From positions 1 through 64,000 of the forward strand of contig NZ_FMTT01000001.1 in the NCBI RefSeq assembly GCF_900100345.1: 64,000 nt of DNA, in the 5' to 3' direction. Of this stretch, positions 24,560-36,208 are shown in pieces. How positions within the stretch are numbered: position 1 is the stretch's first letter; every line of letters begins with the position of its first letter. Both the position numbers and the translations under genes were made by a program. The DNA comes from Paenibacillus tianmuensis. Lineage in GTDB: Bacteria; Bacillota; Bacilli; Paenibacillales; NBRC-103111. The notes under the pieces were generated by a model. It was given only the letters and a program-made list of their open reading frames with translations, was not told where the DNA came from and searched no databases.

Positions 24560-25369
24560 ATGAAAAAAACGCTTACGTACGGGCTGCTCGTCTTGTTCTC
24601 GCTGCTGTTTCTGATGCCGTTCTTCTGGCTCGTGACGACGGCCGTGAAAGGACCGGATGAAGTCTACATGTACCCGCCCAAATGGATTCCGTCGGAGATT
24701 CAGTGGGGCAACTTCGTCAAAGCTTGGACGATTCAGCCGTTCAATACCTTTTTGCAAAATTCCTTGACCGTGACGATTCTGTCCAATATCGGGCAGCTGA
24801 TTTCCTCCTCGCTGGTGGCGTACGGTTTTGCGCGCTACCGGTTCCCGGGACGCGACGCGCTGTTTCTGATCGTGCTGGCAACGATGATGATCCCGTGGGA
24901 CGTGACGATGATTCCGCTGTATATGGAATTCAACTTTCTCGGTTGGATCAATACGCTCAAGCCTTTGATCGTCCCGGCCTGGTTCGGCTCGGCCTTCTAT
25001 ATTTTTCTGCTGCGGCAGTTTATTATGACGATTCCGACGGAGCTGGAGGAGGCGGCGAAGATCGACGGAGCCAGCGATTTCGGTATTTTCATCCGGGTGA
25101 TCGTCCCGCTAATGCTGCCCGCCTTGATTCTTGTGAGCGTGTTCAACATGCTTGATACGTGGAACGATTACCTCGGCCCGCTGATTTTCCTGAACGACTC
25201 CAGCAAATATACGCTGACGCTCGGACTCGCCCAGTTCAAAGGGGTGCACGGCGTCGATATGACGTCCGTGATGGCGGTAACGTCGATCATCTGCCTGCCG
25301 CCGCTGCTTGTATTTTTCGGCGCGCAGCGGTACATCGTGGAAGGCATTGCACAGACGGGGATAAAATAG
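24560..25369 (+). CDS. Sugar ABC transporter permease (MalG/UgpE type)
   Basis: A 269-residue partner permease. TM1 is LTYGLLVLFSLLFLMPFFWL at about 4-23; TKAVK-like VTTAVKGPDEVYMYPPKWIP follows, as usual in this family, and the EAA loop is LEEAAKIDGASDFGIFIRVI near 183. GGAGGAG precedes ATG 24560; a longer frame from 24407 overlaps the first permease and is not credible. It ends 105 nt before the beta-galactosidase. Confidence 0.94.
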   Translation: MKKTLTYGLLVLFSLLFLMPFFWLVTTAVKGPDEVYMYPPKWIPSEIQWGNFVKAWTIQPFNTFLQNSLTVTILSNIGQLISSSLVAYGFARYRFPGRDALFLIVLATMMIPWDVTMIPLYMEFNFLGWINTLKPLIVPAWFGSAFYIFLLRQFIMTIPTELEEAAKIDGASDFGIFIRVIVPLMLPALILVSVFNMLDTWNDYLGPLIFLNDSSKYTLTLGLAQFKGVHGVDMTSVMAVTSIICLPPLLVFFGAQRYIVEGIAQTGIK

Positions 25370-25449
25370 CGCGACGGCGGCGGGTGATACGGAAGCGAAG
25401 GCAACAACCCCGTTCTATGCCGTACAACACTACTAAAACAGAGTGATGA

Positions 25450-28596
<3,147 letters not shown>

Positions 28597-28623
28597 GCGA
28601 GATCGACACGTGCCAAGCATCAA

Positions 28624-28668
28624 TCCCGCTTGAAATACGACCGCCTCCCGGCATCGATTCAAGCGGGA
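28624..28668 (+). terminator. Terminator-like hairpin after the beta-galactosidase
   Basis: TCCCGCTTGAA (28624-28634) and TTCAAGCGGGA (28658-28668) are an 11-bp perfect inverted repeat 28 nt after the stop. The T-run is poor, so it may terminate weakly or stabilise the mRNA end. Confidence 0.55.
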
Positions 28669-28888
28669 CTGCGTTTCGCCGTTACCTCACATCCGGCACC
28701 TTCAGCTTCACGGATACATAACCTTTACTTCCTCATCTTTCGGTAAACTTAACCAATTTAACCCTAATTTTACATATGATATGACGTGACGAAAATAACT
28801 TCGTTACAGGCGTTTCAGCAAAGACAAACACGGGAATTCCACCATGCGCCAAAATATGGTACGATGAACAAGAAAAACGGGTGGCGGT
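28669..28888. other. Intergenic stretch without a supported gene
   Basis: AT-richer DNA between two convergent units. Short frames here have no ribosome binding site or domain. No clear promoter was identified. Confidence 0.45.
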
Positions 28889-29242
28889 CTACGACTGGTG
28901 CCCAACTGCTTGGCGGGCAGCCACAGCCGAATACTTGGCAATCAAGCTACGGTAGGTCTCTTTCGGCCTCAAGCCGACCAGCCTTTCGACAGGTTCGCCA
29001 TCCTTGAGCAGGATGACCGTCGGCATCGACATCACCCCGAATCGGGCCGCAATATGCGGCGAAGCGTCGACGTCCACCTTCAGGATCGTCACGCGCTCTC
29101 CCAGCTCTTGTCCGAGCTCCTCCAGCAGCGGGTTCAGCCTTTTGCATGGCGGGCACCACGCGGCGGTAAAATCGACCAGCGTCAATTCAGATTGGCGGAT
29201 ATCCTCGGAAAATTCGGCATCGTTGCTTGTTTTAAGACTCAT
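28889..29242 (-). CDS. Thioredoxin-family protein
   Basis: A 117-residue single thioredoxin domain with active site AAWCPPCKRL (Cys 30 and 33; the common form is WCGPC) and the cis-proline in MSMPTVILLKDG near 73. The Gly to Pro change in the active site alters redox potential in related proteins. GAGGGA lies 8 nt upstream of ATG 29242, inside the end of the MerR gene, with which it overlaps by 11 nt. It is probably made with that regulator, suggesting a response to oxidants, electrophiles or metals. Confidence 0.93.
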   Translation of the reverse strand: MSLKTSNDAEFSEDIRQSELTLVDFTAAWCPPCKRLNPLLEELGQELGERVTILKVDVDASPHIAARFGVMSMPTVILLKDGEPVERLVGLRPKETYRSLIAKYSAVAARQAVGHQS

Positions 29243-29621
29243 CGTTCGTTCCCTCCATGGATTCGTTATCGGTTTGTTCCGATACAATAGATTGTATGCG
29301 CTCCTCCAGATTGGACCTGATCCGGACCAACGTCTGGATTTGCTCGTCGATTTCCTTCAGCTTCTGCTGGTAAACGGGCAATATCTCGTTGCAGAACACT
29401 TCTTTGTTCGTGAGCACGCAGTGCAGAAAACCGGCAATCTGCTCGGTAGACAAGCCCAGATTCAGATACAACCGGATCGTTTTGACCTGCTCTACGGCAA
29501 ATTTGTGATATTCCCGGTAGCCGCTTTCGGTACGGAGCGGTGCGATAAGCCCTTGCTTCTCATAATAGCGGAGCGATCGGATACTGGCTCCGGTCGCCTT
29601 GGACAGCTCGCCGATTTTCAG
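29232..29621 (-). CDS. MerR-family regulator with apparent CTG start
   Basis: A 129-residue regulator. The HTH/wing reads KIGELSKATGASIRSLRYYE then KQGLIAPLRTESGYREYHKF, the classic MerR N terminus, and a long dimerisation helix runs from about 80 to 120 (YQQKLKEIDEQIQTLVRIRS). The codon where MerR proteins begin is CTG at 29619-29621, with a perfect AGGAGGG (complement of 29629-29635) 7 nt upstream and no ATG, GTG or TTG nearby in frame; I infer a CTG initiator. Cys 68 and Cys 77 could act in sensing. A 20-nt-spaced promoter with a palindrome lies directly upstream, so it should regulate itself and the thioredoxin. Confidence 0.88.
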   Translation of the reverse strand: MKIGELSKATGASIRSLRYYEKQGLIAPLRTESGYREYHKFAVEQVKTIRLYLNLGLSTEQIAGFLHCVLTNKEVFCNEILPVYQQKLKEIDEQIQTLVRIRSNLEERIQSIVSEQTDNESMEGTNDES

Positions 29622-29661
29622 AGCACATCCCTCCTTCAGGCGGATTGTGGATCGTAGTTTT

Positions 29662-29693
29662 ATTATAGACCGTGACATTAATGTCAGAGTCAA
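29662..29693 (-). promoter_or_regulatory. MerR-type promoter with central palindrome
   Basis: Reading the minus strand: TTGACT (29688-29693), 20-nt spacer, TATAAT (29662-29667). The spacer contains the perfect 14-bp dyad TGACATTAATGTCA (29673-29686). Overlong spacing with an operator inside the spacer is the known arrangement by which MerR proteins twist DNA to activate. Confidence 0.88.
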
Positions 29694-29730
29694 TCGTTTT
29701 TTTACATCAATTAAAAAGTGAGGATGAGTC

Positions 29731-30234
29731 ATGATACTTCGTAAACTGGAGCCTCAAGACGTGGAGGCATTTTGGAGCTTGCGGTTAAAATCGCTGAAAG
29801 AACATCCGGAATCGTTCGGATCGAACTATGAGGACGCGTCGCTTACTGGAATGGACGAGGTTCGCCGCCGTTTTCCGAATACGGCGGATCAATTTCTGCT
29901 GGGAGCGTTCGGAGAGAACAACGAGCTGATGGGCATGATCGGCTTTCGGCGGGAGCCTTCGCGCAATCTGGCTCATAAAGGCATACTGTGGGGAGTGTAT
30001 GTAGATAGCGCCCATCAGGGGAAAGGGATCGCCCAAGCGCTGCTTCGGCATGTGCTGGAGGAGGCACGCTCGCTGGACGGGCTGGAGCAGGTTTATTTGT
30101 CCGTGGTGACCGTCAACGAACCGGCGGTCCGATTGTACCGTTCGGCCGGATTCGAAATCTTCGGAACGGAAGCGAACGCGTTGAAAATCGGTGACCGGTC
30201 GTTCGACGAATACTGGATGGCATGCAAATTATAG
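29731..30234 (+). CDS. GNAT-family N-acetyltransferase
   Basis: A 167-residue GNAT enzyme. The acetyl-CoA loop is VDSAHQGKGIAQALLRHVLE near 90-109 (Q/RxxGxG/A), followed by LSVVTVNEPAVRLYRSAGFE near 127-146. N-terminal ILRKLEPQDVEAFWSLRLKS is typical of RimI/YjcF-like small-molecule or protein acetyltransferases. The substrate is unknown. It is divergent from the MerR gene and followed by a small membrane protein gene. Confidence 0.92.
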   Translation: MILRKLEPQDVEAFWSLRLKSLKEHPESFGSNYEDASLTGMDEVRRRFPNTADQFLLGAFGENNELMGMIGFRREPSRNLAHKGILWGVYVDSAHQGKGIAQALLRHVLEEARSLDGLEQVYLSVVTVNEPAVRLYRSAGFEIFGTEANALKIGDRSFDEYWMACKL

Positions 30235-30261
30235 ATGACGGGGATTCAAGGAGAGAAACGG

Positions 30262-30546
30262 ATGGTTAAAACGATAAGGAACGCCCTTTTGTTCGCAGCG
30301 GCAGTTCATATTCTATATGTTATCGTGCAAGTCGTTTCGGGGATGCTTCTCACCATGTGGCATGTGCCCAAGATCGTCGACGCTTATTCAAGCAAGCAAG
30401 TGCTGGAATCGCAGGTTTCCTTCGGGGTGATGACGAGCCCATCCATATGGCTTTACGTGCTGACGTTCGCCGGCAGCGCCGCCTTGTACGCCTTCGTCCT
30501 GCAGCCCCTGCTGCGGAGATGGGCCAATCGACGGAACCGTTCGTAG
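30262..30546 (+). CDS. Small membrane protein, function unknown (94 aa)
   Basis: ATG 30262 with AAGGAGAG upstream, 27 nt after the acetyltransferase stop. Two hydrophobic helices are predicted (about 7-32 ALLFAAAVHILYVIVQVVSG, and about 63-87 IWLYVLTFAGSAALYAFVLQ) followed by a basic tail RRWANRRNRS that should face the cytoplasm. No family is recognised. Confidence 0.7.
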   Translation: MVKTIRNALLFAAAVHILYVIVQVVSGMLLTMWHVPKIVDAYSSKQVLESQVSFGVMTSPSIWLYVLTFAGSAALYAFVLQPLLRRWANRRNRS

Positions 30547-30690
30547 CTTCACCGACGGCGCTTACGGCAGGCAGCATGAGGGACGCGCCGGTTCCGTATA
30601 AATGAACAGTGCTTACAGGAACGGGCCGGGCCTATCAGGCGCATCCGGCAGCTTCGCGTTATCTATCTGCTCGGGTTGATATTTTACTAT

Positions 30691-30719
30691 TTCAAGAGAG
30701 ACAGGGCTTATGATATAAT
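30691..30719 (+). promoter_or_regulatory. SigmaA promoter of lysC
   Basis: TTCAAG at 30691-30696, 17-nt spacer, TATAAT at 30714-30719, about 44 nt before the start. The leader is too short for a lysine riboswitch or T-box. Confidence 0.55.
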
Positions 30720-30762
30720 AACTCACTAGTTATGTAAAAGTTTGCGTAGGGAGTGAGCAGCT

Positions 30763-32019
30763 TTGTCTCTGATAGTGATGAAATTCGGCGGGAGCTCCGT
30801 AGGTGACGCGGAGCGGATGAAGCGGGTGGCGAACCGCATCGTGGAAAGAAAGCTTGAAGGCCACGGTTGTGTCGTCGTCGTTTCGGCCATGGGAGATACA
30901 ACAGACGATTTGATCGATTTGTCCAAACAACTGTGCCCCGGCACGCCGCCGGCGCGAGAAATGGACATGTTGCTGACAACGGGCGAGCAGGTTTCAGTTG
31001 CGCTATTGTCGATGGCGATCCACAGCCTCGGGCACGCCGCCGTTTCGTTTACGGGCTGGCAAGCCGGCATGTACACGGAAGCGCTTCATGGCAAGGCGCG
31101 CATTAGCGATATCCGCCCGGATCGTATCCGCGATGCGATCGCAGCCGGCAAAATCGTCATCGTTGCGGGCTTCCAAGGCATGACGGAGGAAGGCGAGATT
31201 ACGACGCTCGGACGCGGCGGATCGGATACGACGGCCGTAGCGCTGGCGGCTGCCATTGAAGCGGACGTCTGCGAAATCTTCACCGATGTGGACGGCATCT
31301 ATTCCACCGATCCGCGGATCGTGAAATGCGCACGCAAGCTGAGCGAAATTTCGTACGACGAAATGCTGGAGCTTGCCAATCTCGGGGCAGCGGTTCTGCA
31401 TCCGCGCGCTGTGGAATACGCCAAAAATTACAACGTACAGCTGGTCGTCAGATCCAGCTTCAATCATAATGAGGGCACGAATGTGAAGGAGGAAGCGGCG
31501 ATGGAACAAGGCATCGTAGTACGCGGCATTGCTTACGACAAAAATGTGGCGAGAATCAGTATTTTGGGAGTGGAAGAAAAGCCGGGGCAACTGGCTAAAG
31601 TTTTCACCGCCTTGGCCAATGCGCAAATCGATGTGGATATCATCGTCCAAAGCGGCGTACAGAACGGTCTCGCCGATTTCTCCTGCACCGTATCGCTGTC
31701 CGATCAAGAAAAGGCGCTTCAAGTCATCGAAGGAATTCGTCCGGAAGTCGGCTTCCGTCAAGTGACCTCGGAGACCAATCTGGTCAAAGTATCCATCGTT
31801 GGCGCGGGCATGGTCAGCACACCGGGCGTCGCGGCCAAAATGTTCGAGGTCATCTCCGAGCTCGGCATTAGCATCCTGCTGGTGAGCACGTCCGAAATCA
31901 AGACGTCCTGCGTCATTGAAAACGACCGTTTGAACGAAGTGATCGCGGCGCTGCACAGCGCTTACGGTCTCGATACGGATCAGGCCGTATTCGTGGGCGG
32001 TCCTTCCGAGCGAAGATAA
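30763..32019 (+). CDS. lysC: Aspartate kinase
   Basis: A 418-residue monofunctional aspartokinase, first step of the aspartate pathway to lysine, diaminopimelate, threonine and methionine. The kinase domain starts VMKFGGSSVGDAERMKRVAN and has LLTTGEQVSVALLSMAI near 67 and FTDVDGIYSTDPRIV near 172. Two ACT domains occupy about 265-410 (ISILGVEEKPGQLAKVFTAL and VSIVGAGMVSTPGVAAKMFE). The alpha-plus-beta internal start of the feedback-sensitive class may exist. TTG 30763 is used. It converges on a DUF441 gene, with a shared hairpin at the stops. Confidence 0.95.
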   Translation: MSLIVMKFGGSSVGDAERMKRVANRIVERKLEGHGCVVVVSAMGDTTDDLIDLSKQLCPGTPPAREMDMLLTTGEQVSVALLSMAIHSLGHAAVSFTGWQAGMYTEALHGKARISDIRPDRIRDAIAAGKIVIVAGFQGMTEEGEITTLGRGGSDTTAVALAAAIEADVCEIFTDVDGIYSTDPRIVKCARKLSEISYDEMLELANLGAAVLHPRAVEYAKNYNVQLVVRSSFNHNEGTNVKEEAAMEQGIVVRGIAYDKNVARISILGVEEKPGQLAKVFTALANAQIDVDIIVQSGVQNGLADFSCTVSLSDQEKALQVIEGIRPEVGFRQVTSETNLVKVSIVGAGMVSTPGVAAKMFEVISELGISILLVSTSEIKTSCVIENDRLNEVIAALHSAYGLDTDQAVFVGGPSERR

Positions 32020-32035
32020 GCTAACGCAGCTTATC
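32015..32035. terminator. Shared hairpin between convergent lysC and DUF441 gene
   Basis: GATAAGCT-AACGC-AGCTTATC is a perfect 8-bp inverted repeat covering both stop codons. No T-run follows on either strand, so termination would be weak or factor-dependent. Confidence 0.45.
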
Positions 32036-32485
32036 GAAGACGAACGTAAACAGCTTAAACAGAAAAGCGGTAATTCCGGCGGCCATCAGCGGCCCGACTG
32101 GAATGCCTTTCAAGAAAATAATCCCGAAGATGGAGCCAATGACAAGACCCACAATCAATTGTGGGTCTATTTTTAACAGCTCCAAGCCTTTGCCGTTCAT
32201 GTACGTTGCGATTGCGCCCCCGACTAAGGCCAAGATTCCCGGCCAAGTGGTGAACATCGATGTCACGTCTTTAATGGAAATTCGTTCGCTGGCGAACGGA
32301 ACCAACACCCCCATCGTCAAAAACAGCAGCCCTAGTTCCAGCCCTCTCCGTTCGATGGTAGGCAAATACCGTTCCAAACTAATAAGCTTAATAATCAACA
32401 GCACGCAGGCGGCCGTTGTAATAATATGGGAGCGGCCGATCAGACCGATGATGATCAGCGCCACCAGCAAAATGTCTCCGTTCAT
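32021..32485 (-). CDS. DUF441 family membrane protein (YeaL/YtwI-like)
   Basis: A 154-residue hydrophobic protein with four to five membrane helices. The family pattern is clear: [20 protein letters not shown] at the start, [20 protein letters not shown] near 48 and [20 protein letters not shown] near 108, ending with [15 protein letters not shown]. Members are found widely, with no established function. ATG 32485 is preceded by AAGGGG. Confidence 0.9.
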   Translation of the reverse strand: MNGDILLVALIIIGLIGRSHIITTAACVLLIIKLISLERYLPTIERRGLELGLLFLTMGVLVPFASERISIKDVTSMFTTWPGILALVGGAIATYMNGKGLELLKIDPQLIVGLVIGSIFGIIFLKGIPVGPLMAAGITAFLFKLFTFVFDKLR

Positions 32486-32545
32486 GGTCAGGCCCCTTGT
32501 CCATTGGTTTCTTTTCCAGTGTATGAACGAGGGCTTGGTTTAGAA

Positions 32546-33295
32546 CTAGAGCAAGGCGGAGGCGTGCTCCGGCTCCAGCTTCCCGGCACGTACGACAGGG
32601 GCCAAGGACAATACGTCGATTTGCGAGCAGTACGTCACATCGTGGCGGAAGCCGAGCTTGGTCAGCCGTCGTCCGCCGGCGCAGGAGACCAGCGTTTCGG
32701 GCAGACAGTCCTGCACCTGCCGGTAGGCGTGCAGCATCGCCAGGCCGAAATCGCCGACCGACTGCGCGGCGGCCGGAGTGTCCGGGTCGCAGCCGGACAG
32801 CCGGAGCAATTCGCGCACAAGCAGACCGGCGCAGAGGCCATCTTCCAGCGAGAATACGTCCTGGGCCCCCGAGCAGACCAGCACGATTTCCTGATCCAGC
32901 GAAGCCGCCTTGCGGGCGCAAGCCCCGGCGTTCAGGAAAGCGCCGATCAGTACGTGATCCGCCTTCCGGGCCTTATGAATCGCCCGGGTGCCGTTTGTCG
33001 TCGTCATGATTAGCGTTTTTCCGGACACGGCTTCAGGCGTATACTCGAGCGGAGAATTGCCGAAGTCGAAGCCGGGAATTTTTTTGCACGAACGTTCGCC
33101 CCCCAGCAAAGTTCCCGGGCCCTGCAAGCTTTTCGCCTGGCTCACTGTTTCCACCGGGACGAGCGTCCGGCATCCCCCGGCAAGCGCTGTCAGTATTGTG
33201 GATGTCGCACGAAGCACATCGATGACGATAACGGTTTTGTGCTGAAGATCGTCGGACCTCGCTTCGTTAATGGAGGCGATCACTTGAATATTCAT
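32546..33295 (-). CDS. comB: 2-phosphosulfolactate phosphatase
   Basis: A 249-residue ComB family enzyme that removes phosphate from (R)-2-phospho-3-sulfolactate. The family blocks VIVIDVLRATSTILTALAGG near 22-41, FDFGNSPLEYTPEAVSGKTL near 76 and MTTTNGTRAIHKA near 97 are present. It follows comA by 21 nt, so sulfolactate should be the end product, as in B. subtilis where sulfolactate accumulates in spores (yitC/yitD). Located beside the sporulation operon here. Confidence 0.92.
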   Translation of the reverse strand: MNIQVIASINEARSDDLQHKTVIVIDVLRATSTILTALAGGCRTLVPVETVSQAKSLQGPGTLLGGERSCKKIPGFDFGNSPLEYTPEAVSGKTLIMTTTNGTRAIHKARKADHVLIGAFLNAGACARKAASLDQEIVLVCSGAQDVFSLEDGLCAGLLVRELLRLSGCDPDTPAAAQSVGDFGLAMLHAYRQVQDCLPETLVSCAGGRRLTKLGFRHDVTYCSQIDVLSLAPVVRAGKLEPEHASALL

Positions 33296-33316
33296 GGAAA
33301 CCGAACCTCCCCCGCT

Positions 33317-34156
33317 TCAAATTTGCCAATCCCACGAATGGCCGACGGCAACGGACTGCAGCCCTTCGGGAAGCATCGTATCCGAACGGAGCCCCCGACG
33401 GAGCGCCTCGAGCGAGATGACTTCCGAAGGAGCGACGTTGCCGAGATGAACGTCGGCTCCCAGCATTTGCATCAGATGCACCTGCTGCTCCTTTTGCGGC
33501 GCTTCCCAGAGCAGAACGCCCGGACTCGGCACCTGACTCAGCACCTGCGCGATTTCCTTATCCTTGCAAGCGCCTTGAGCGTCGTAGATGCCGACGCCTT
33601 TGCCGGATTCCCGGCCTTCGATCGTGACAAGCGCGGCGCCAAGTCCGGTATCCACGATCACCGTTTCAATCAATTCGTCCAATTCGATGGTGGAGCCCCA
33701 CCCTTTTTTCCCGTATTCGGTGATGACCGTAAGCCCTGCTTCCACGCCTCGGGAGATCAGCTCGCTGCGCAGACTCCGAGAGACCTCGATGGTTCCGTCC
33801 GACACTTCCACACCGCTGAAGCCCATGTAAGCTGCCATATCAAAGTAATGGTCGACCGCATCCTGCCGGATCGCCACCTCCAGAAAAGTACCTCCGGGAT
33901 AGACCATAATGTCGTGGGCTTTGGCCATTTCGATTTTGCGCTTAAGCAACCCCGTCTTATAAAGCGGCGAAGTGCCGAATCCGATTTTCAGCATGTCGAT
34001 ATAGACGCCGGCCGTCTGCAGCAAATCCTCAAGCGCATGAAGTCCAAGGCCCTTGTCGATCACCATCGTTTTGCCTAAGGCTCGCGGCTTATCCGTACGA
34101 CGCCCGGTCGGATCGCTGAGCAGGGTGTTCCACTGCAGCGGTGATGTAACCTCCAT
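33317..34156 (-). CDS. comA: Phosphosulfolactate synthase
   Basis: A 279-residue ComA enzyme that adds sulfite to phosphoenolpyruvate. The TIM barrel landmarks GKTMVIDKGLGLHALEDLLQ near 28, DMLKIGFGTSPLY near 54 with the lysine, GGTFLEVAIRQ near 90, SGVEVSDGTIEV near 113 and TEYGKKGWGS near 146 are all present. ATG 34156 has GAGGCG 8 nt upstream. The upstream gap of 136 nt may contain a sporulation promoter, but I found no confident match. Confidence 0.93.
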   Translation of the reverse strand: MEVTSPLQWNTLLSDPTGRRTDKPRALGKTMVIDKGLGLHALEDLLQTAGVYIDMLKIGFGTSPLYKTGLLKRKIEMAKAHDIMVYPGGTFLEVAIRQDAVDHYFDMAAYMGFSGVEVSDGTIEVSRSLRSELISRGVEAGLTVITEYGKKGWGSTIELDELIETVIVDTGLGAALVTIEGRESGKGVGIYDAQGACKDKEIAQVLSQVPSPGVLLWEAPQKEQQVHLMQMLGADVHLGNVAPSEVISLEALRRGLRSDTMLPEGLQSVAVGHSWDWQI

Positions 34157-34292
34157 CTTGTATCGCCTCGCAGTAACTTAAAGTTGAATTACGGTGTCAT
34201 CATATGCATTTTGGGCGAATGGTGTGCCCTACAAGCCTAAAATGAGACGAGCCGGCATAACATGAGATAAGGAAAGCGAAGGGGGGAAACGC

Positions 34293-34565
34293 ATGTCGGT
34301 CATTAACAAAATCGTCCTCAGCATGGCGTTAATCCGAATCTTCTCGGGGAGCATCGAGATCATGGCGGGGCTGCTTATGCTGCGCTATAACCAGATTGAG
34401 AAAGCGCTCCTGGTCAATTCGGGGCTGGCGCTGGTTGGACCTTTCGTGCTGCTTACGACGACGACGATCGGTCTTGTGGGGATGGCCGATAAGCTGTCGG
34501 CGGGCAAAATGTTATGGGTGCTTATCGGCGTGAGCTGCATTTTTATTGGAATCTTAAAAAAGTAA
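34293..34565 (+). CDS. yqhV: YqhV-family small membrane protein
   Basis: A 90-residue DUF2619 protein with three membrane helices (ALIRIFSGSIEIMAGLLMLR, ALLVNSGLALVGPFVLLTTT and MLWVLIGVSCIFIGIL). In B. subtilis yqhV lies immediately before spoIIIAA, exactly as here, which supports the name. Function unknown. The GAAGGGGGG tract precedes ATG 34293. Confidence 0.9.
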   Translation: MSVINKIVLSMALIRIFSGSIEIMAGLLMLRYNQIEKALLVNSGLALVGPFVLLTTTTIGLVGMADKLSAGKMLWVLIGVSCIFIGILKK

Positions 34566-34571
34566 TCGGTC

Positions 34572-34598
34572 ATAGTTCAGTAGATTGCATCATACATA
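34572..34598 (+). promoter_or_regulatory. Candidate sigmaE promoter of the spoIIIA operon
   Basis: ATAGTT at 34572-34577 and CATACATA at 34591-34598 with 13-nt spacing approximate the sigmaE consensus (kmATATT, CATACAhT). The mother-cell sigma factor drives spoIIIA in B. subtilis. Confidence 0.6.
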
Positions 34599-34634
34599 TG
34601 ATTGTAAAAGATGGACAGCTTGGGAGGGATAGCC

Positions 34635-35621
34635 ATGATCCGGTCGCTGCTGCCGTTCTTCTCTGCCGATATGCGGCAGATCCTAGCAACTCTACCAACC
34701 CGCATTGAAGCCGAGCTGCAAGAAATCCGGATTCGCGAAGAGAGGCCTCTGGAAGTCGTCTGGGCTTCGGGCTGCGGCTTCGTATCGGACAAGGGCGGCT
34801 TGAGCGCTGATCCCGGGCAAGCCTACCGGCCGACGCGCCGGGACTGCGCCGAGCTGCTGGAGCAGCTGACGCAGCATTCGATGTACACGTTCGAAGAGGA
34901 GCTGAAGCGGGGATTCATCACCGTCTCCGGCGGACACCGGATCGGCCTCGCCGGACGAACCGTCCTCGAACAGGGAAAGGTGAAGTACATCAAGGATGTC
35001 AGCAGCTTCAACGTCCGGCTGGCACGGGAATGGAAACATGCTGCCAAGTCGGTCCTACCCTATCTGCTCGAACCGGGCGGCGAGCGGGTATACCGCACGC
35101 TGATCGTCTCTCCTCCGCAGCAGGGAAAGACGACGCTGATCCGCGATCTGGCCCGAATGCTTGGCACGGGAGGAGCGGACAACGGCTTGCGCCGGTCCTT
35201 CAAGATCGGCATCGTCGACGAACGGTCCGAGATTGCCGCCTGCGTCAAAGGGGTGCCCCGCTTCGATGTCGGGTACCGGACGGACGTGCTGGACGGCTGC
35301 CCGAAGGCGGAAGGCATGATGATGATGATCCGCTCCATGTCACCGGAGGTGCTGATTGCCGACGAGATCGGCCGGGCCGAGGACGCGCTTGCGATTCACG
35401 AAGCGCTGCACGCAGGCGTTGGCGTCATCGCAACGGCCCACGGCCGGGATGCCGCGGAGCTCAAGCGTCGTCCGATTCTGCGTGAGCTGCTCGAAGACGG
35501 CGTGTTCGACCGCTTCGTGGTGCTGGCCCGACCGCCGGGAGCGAGCCCGGAAACGGCTGTCTATGACAAGCAGGGCAAGCGGCTGGACGACAGGCTGGCT
35601 TGGAGAGGGGGGTTGAACTGA
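34635..35621 (+). CDS. spoIIIAA: Stage III sporulation protein AA (ATPase)
   Basis: A 328-residue secretion-type ATPase that energises or assembles the SpoIIIA-SpoIIQ channel between mother cell and forespore. The Walker A loop is VSPPQQGKTTLIRDLARM near 160, followed by KIGIVDERSEIAACVKGVPR and the Walker B-like EVLIADEIGRAEDA near 243. GGGAGGG is 6 nt before ATG 34635; an earlier in-frame ATG at 34611 has no site. It begins an eight-gene operon. Confidence 0.96.
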   Translation: MIRSLLPFFSADMRQILATLPTRIEAELQEIRIREERPLEVVWASGCGFVSDKGGLSADPGQAYRPTRRDCAELLEQLTQHSMYTFEEELKRGFITVSGGHRIGLAGRTVLEQGKVKYIKDVSSFNVRLAREWKHAAKSVLPYLLEPGGERVYRTLIVSPPQQGKTTLIRDLARMLGTGGADNGLRRSFKIGIVDERSEIAACVKGVPRFDVGYRTDVLDGCPKAEGMMMMIRSMSPEVLIADEIGRAEDALAIHEALHAGVGVIATAHGRDAAELKRRPILRELLEDGVFDRFVVLARPPGASPETAVYDKQGKRLDDRLAWRGGLN

Positions 35622-35655
35622 TGAAACGAACCGGCGAAGAGGACGAGGACCCCGC

Positions 35656-36174
35656 ATGCTGAAGCTGCTCGGCGCCATGCTGATATTGCTGGCAGGCACG
35701 CTGCTCGGCTTTTACCAAGCTTCTCAATTGTCGCGCCGACCGAGGCAAATCGCCGAGCTGATTCGCATACTGCTGCGGTTGGAAACGGAAATCGTCTACG
35801 GATTCACGCCGCTGCCGGATGCGCTCCGGCGCGCCGCAAGAGCGGATGACTCCCCAGTGGGCGCTTTGTTTGCGGCCGCGTCGGAGGAACTCGGCAAGCC
35901 CGGCGGCCGTTCCGTACAGGCCGTTTGGGAGCAGACGGTGAGCCGGGGATGGAAAACGACGTCGATGAAAGCGGCGGAGCGGGACATTTTGCTGCAGCTT
36001 GGCTCTACGCTGGGGCTGACGGATCGCGATGACCAGGTGAAGCACCTGAGGCTCACCGTCAGCAGCTTGCAAGGGGAAGCGGACATTGCGCGGGACGAGC
36101 GGGAGCGGTACGAGCGGATGTGGAAAAGCCTCGGCCTGCTGATGGGCGCGTTAGTCGTCATTTTAATGTATTAG
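35656..36174 (+). CDS. spoIIIAB: Stage III sporulation protein AB
   Basis: A 172-residue protein, GspF/T2SS-like. A membrane anchor LKLLGAMLILLAGTLLGFYQ at 2-21 is followed by a helical cytoplasmic domain with RQIAELIRILLRLETEIVYG and ending in a second helix SLGLLMGALVVILMY. ATG 35656 lies 34 nt after spoIIIAA, with GAGGAC upstream. Confidence 0.95.
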   Translation: MLKLLGAMLILLAGTLLGFYQASQLSRRPRQIAELIRILLRLETEIVYGFTPLPDALRRAARADDSPVGALFAAASEELGKPGGRSVQAVWEQTVSRGWKTTSMKAAERDILLQLGSTLGLTDRDDQVKHLRLTVSSLQGEADIARDERERYERMWKSLGLLMGALVVILMY

Positions 36175-36208
36175 AAGCAGAGCCAGGCTTAAGGGTGAGG
36201 TGCCGCCA

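Noticed and set aside
30610-30762. Lysine riboswitch or T-box before lysC
   Set aside because: The leader after the promoter is only about 40 nt and shows neither motif.
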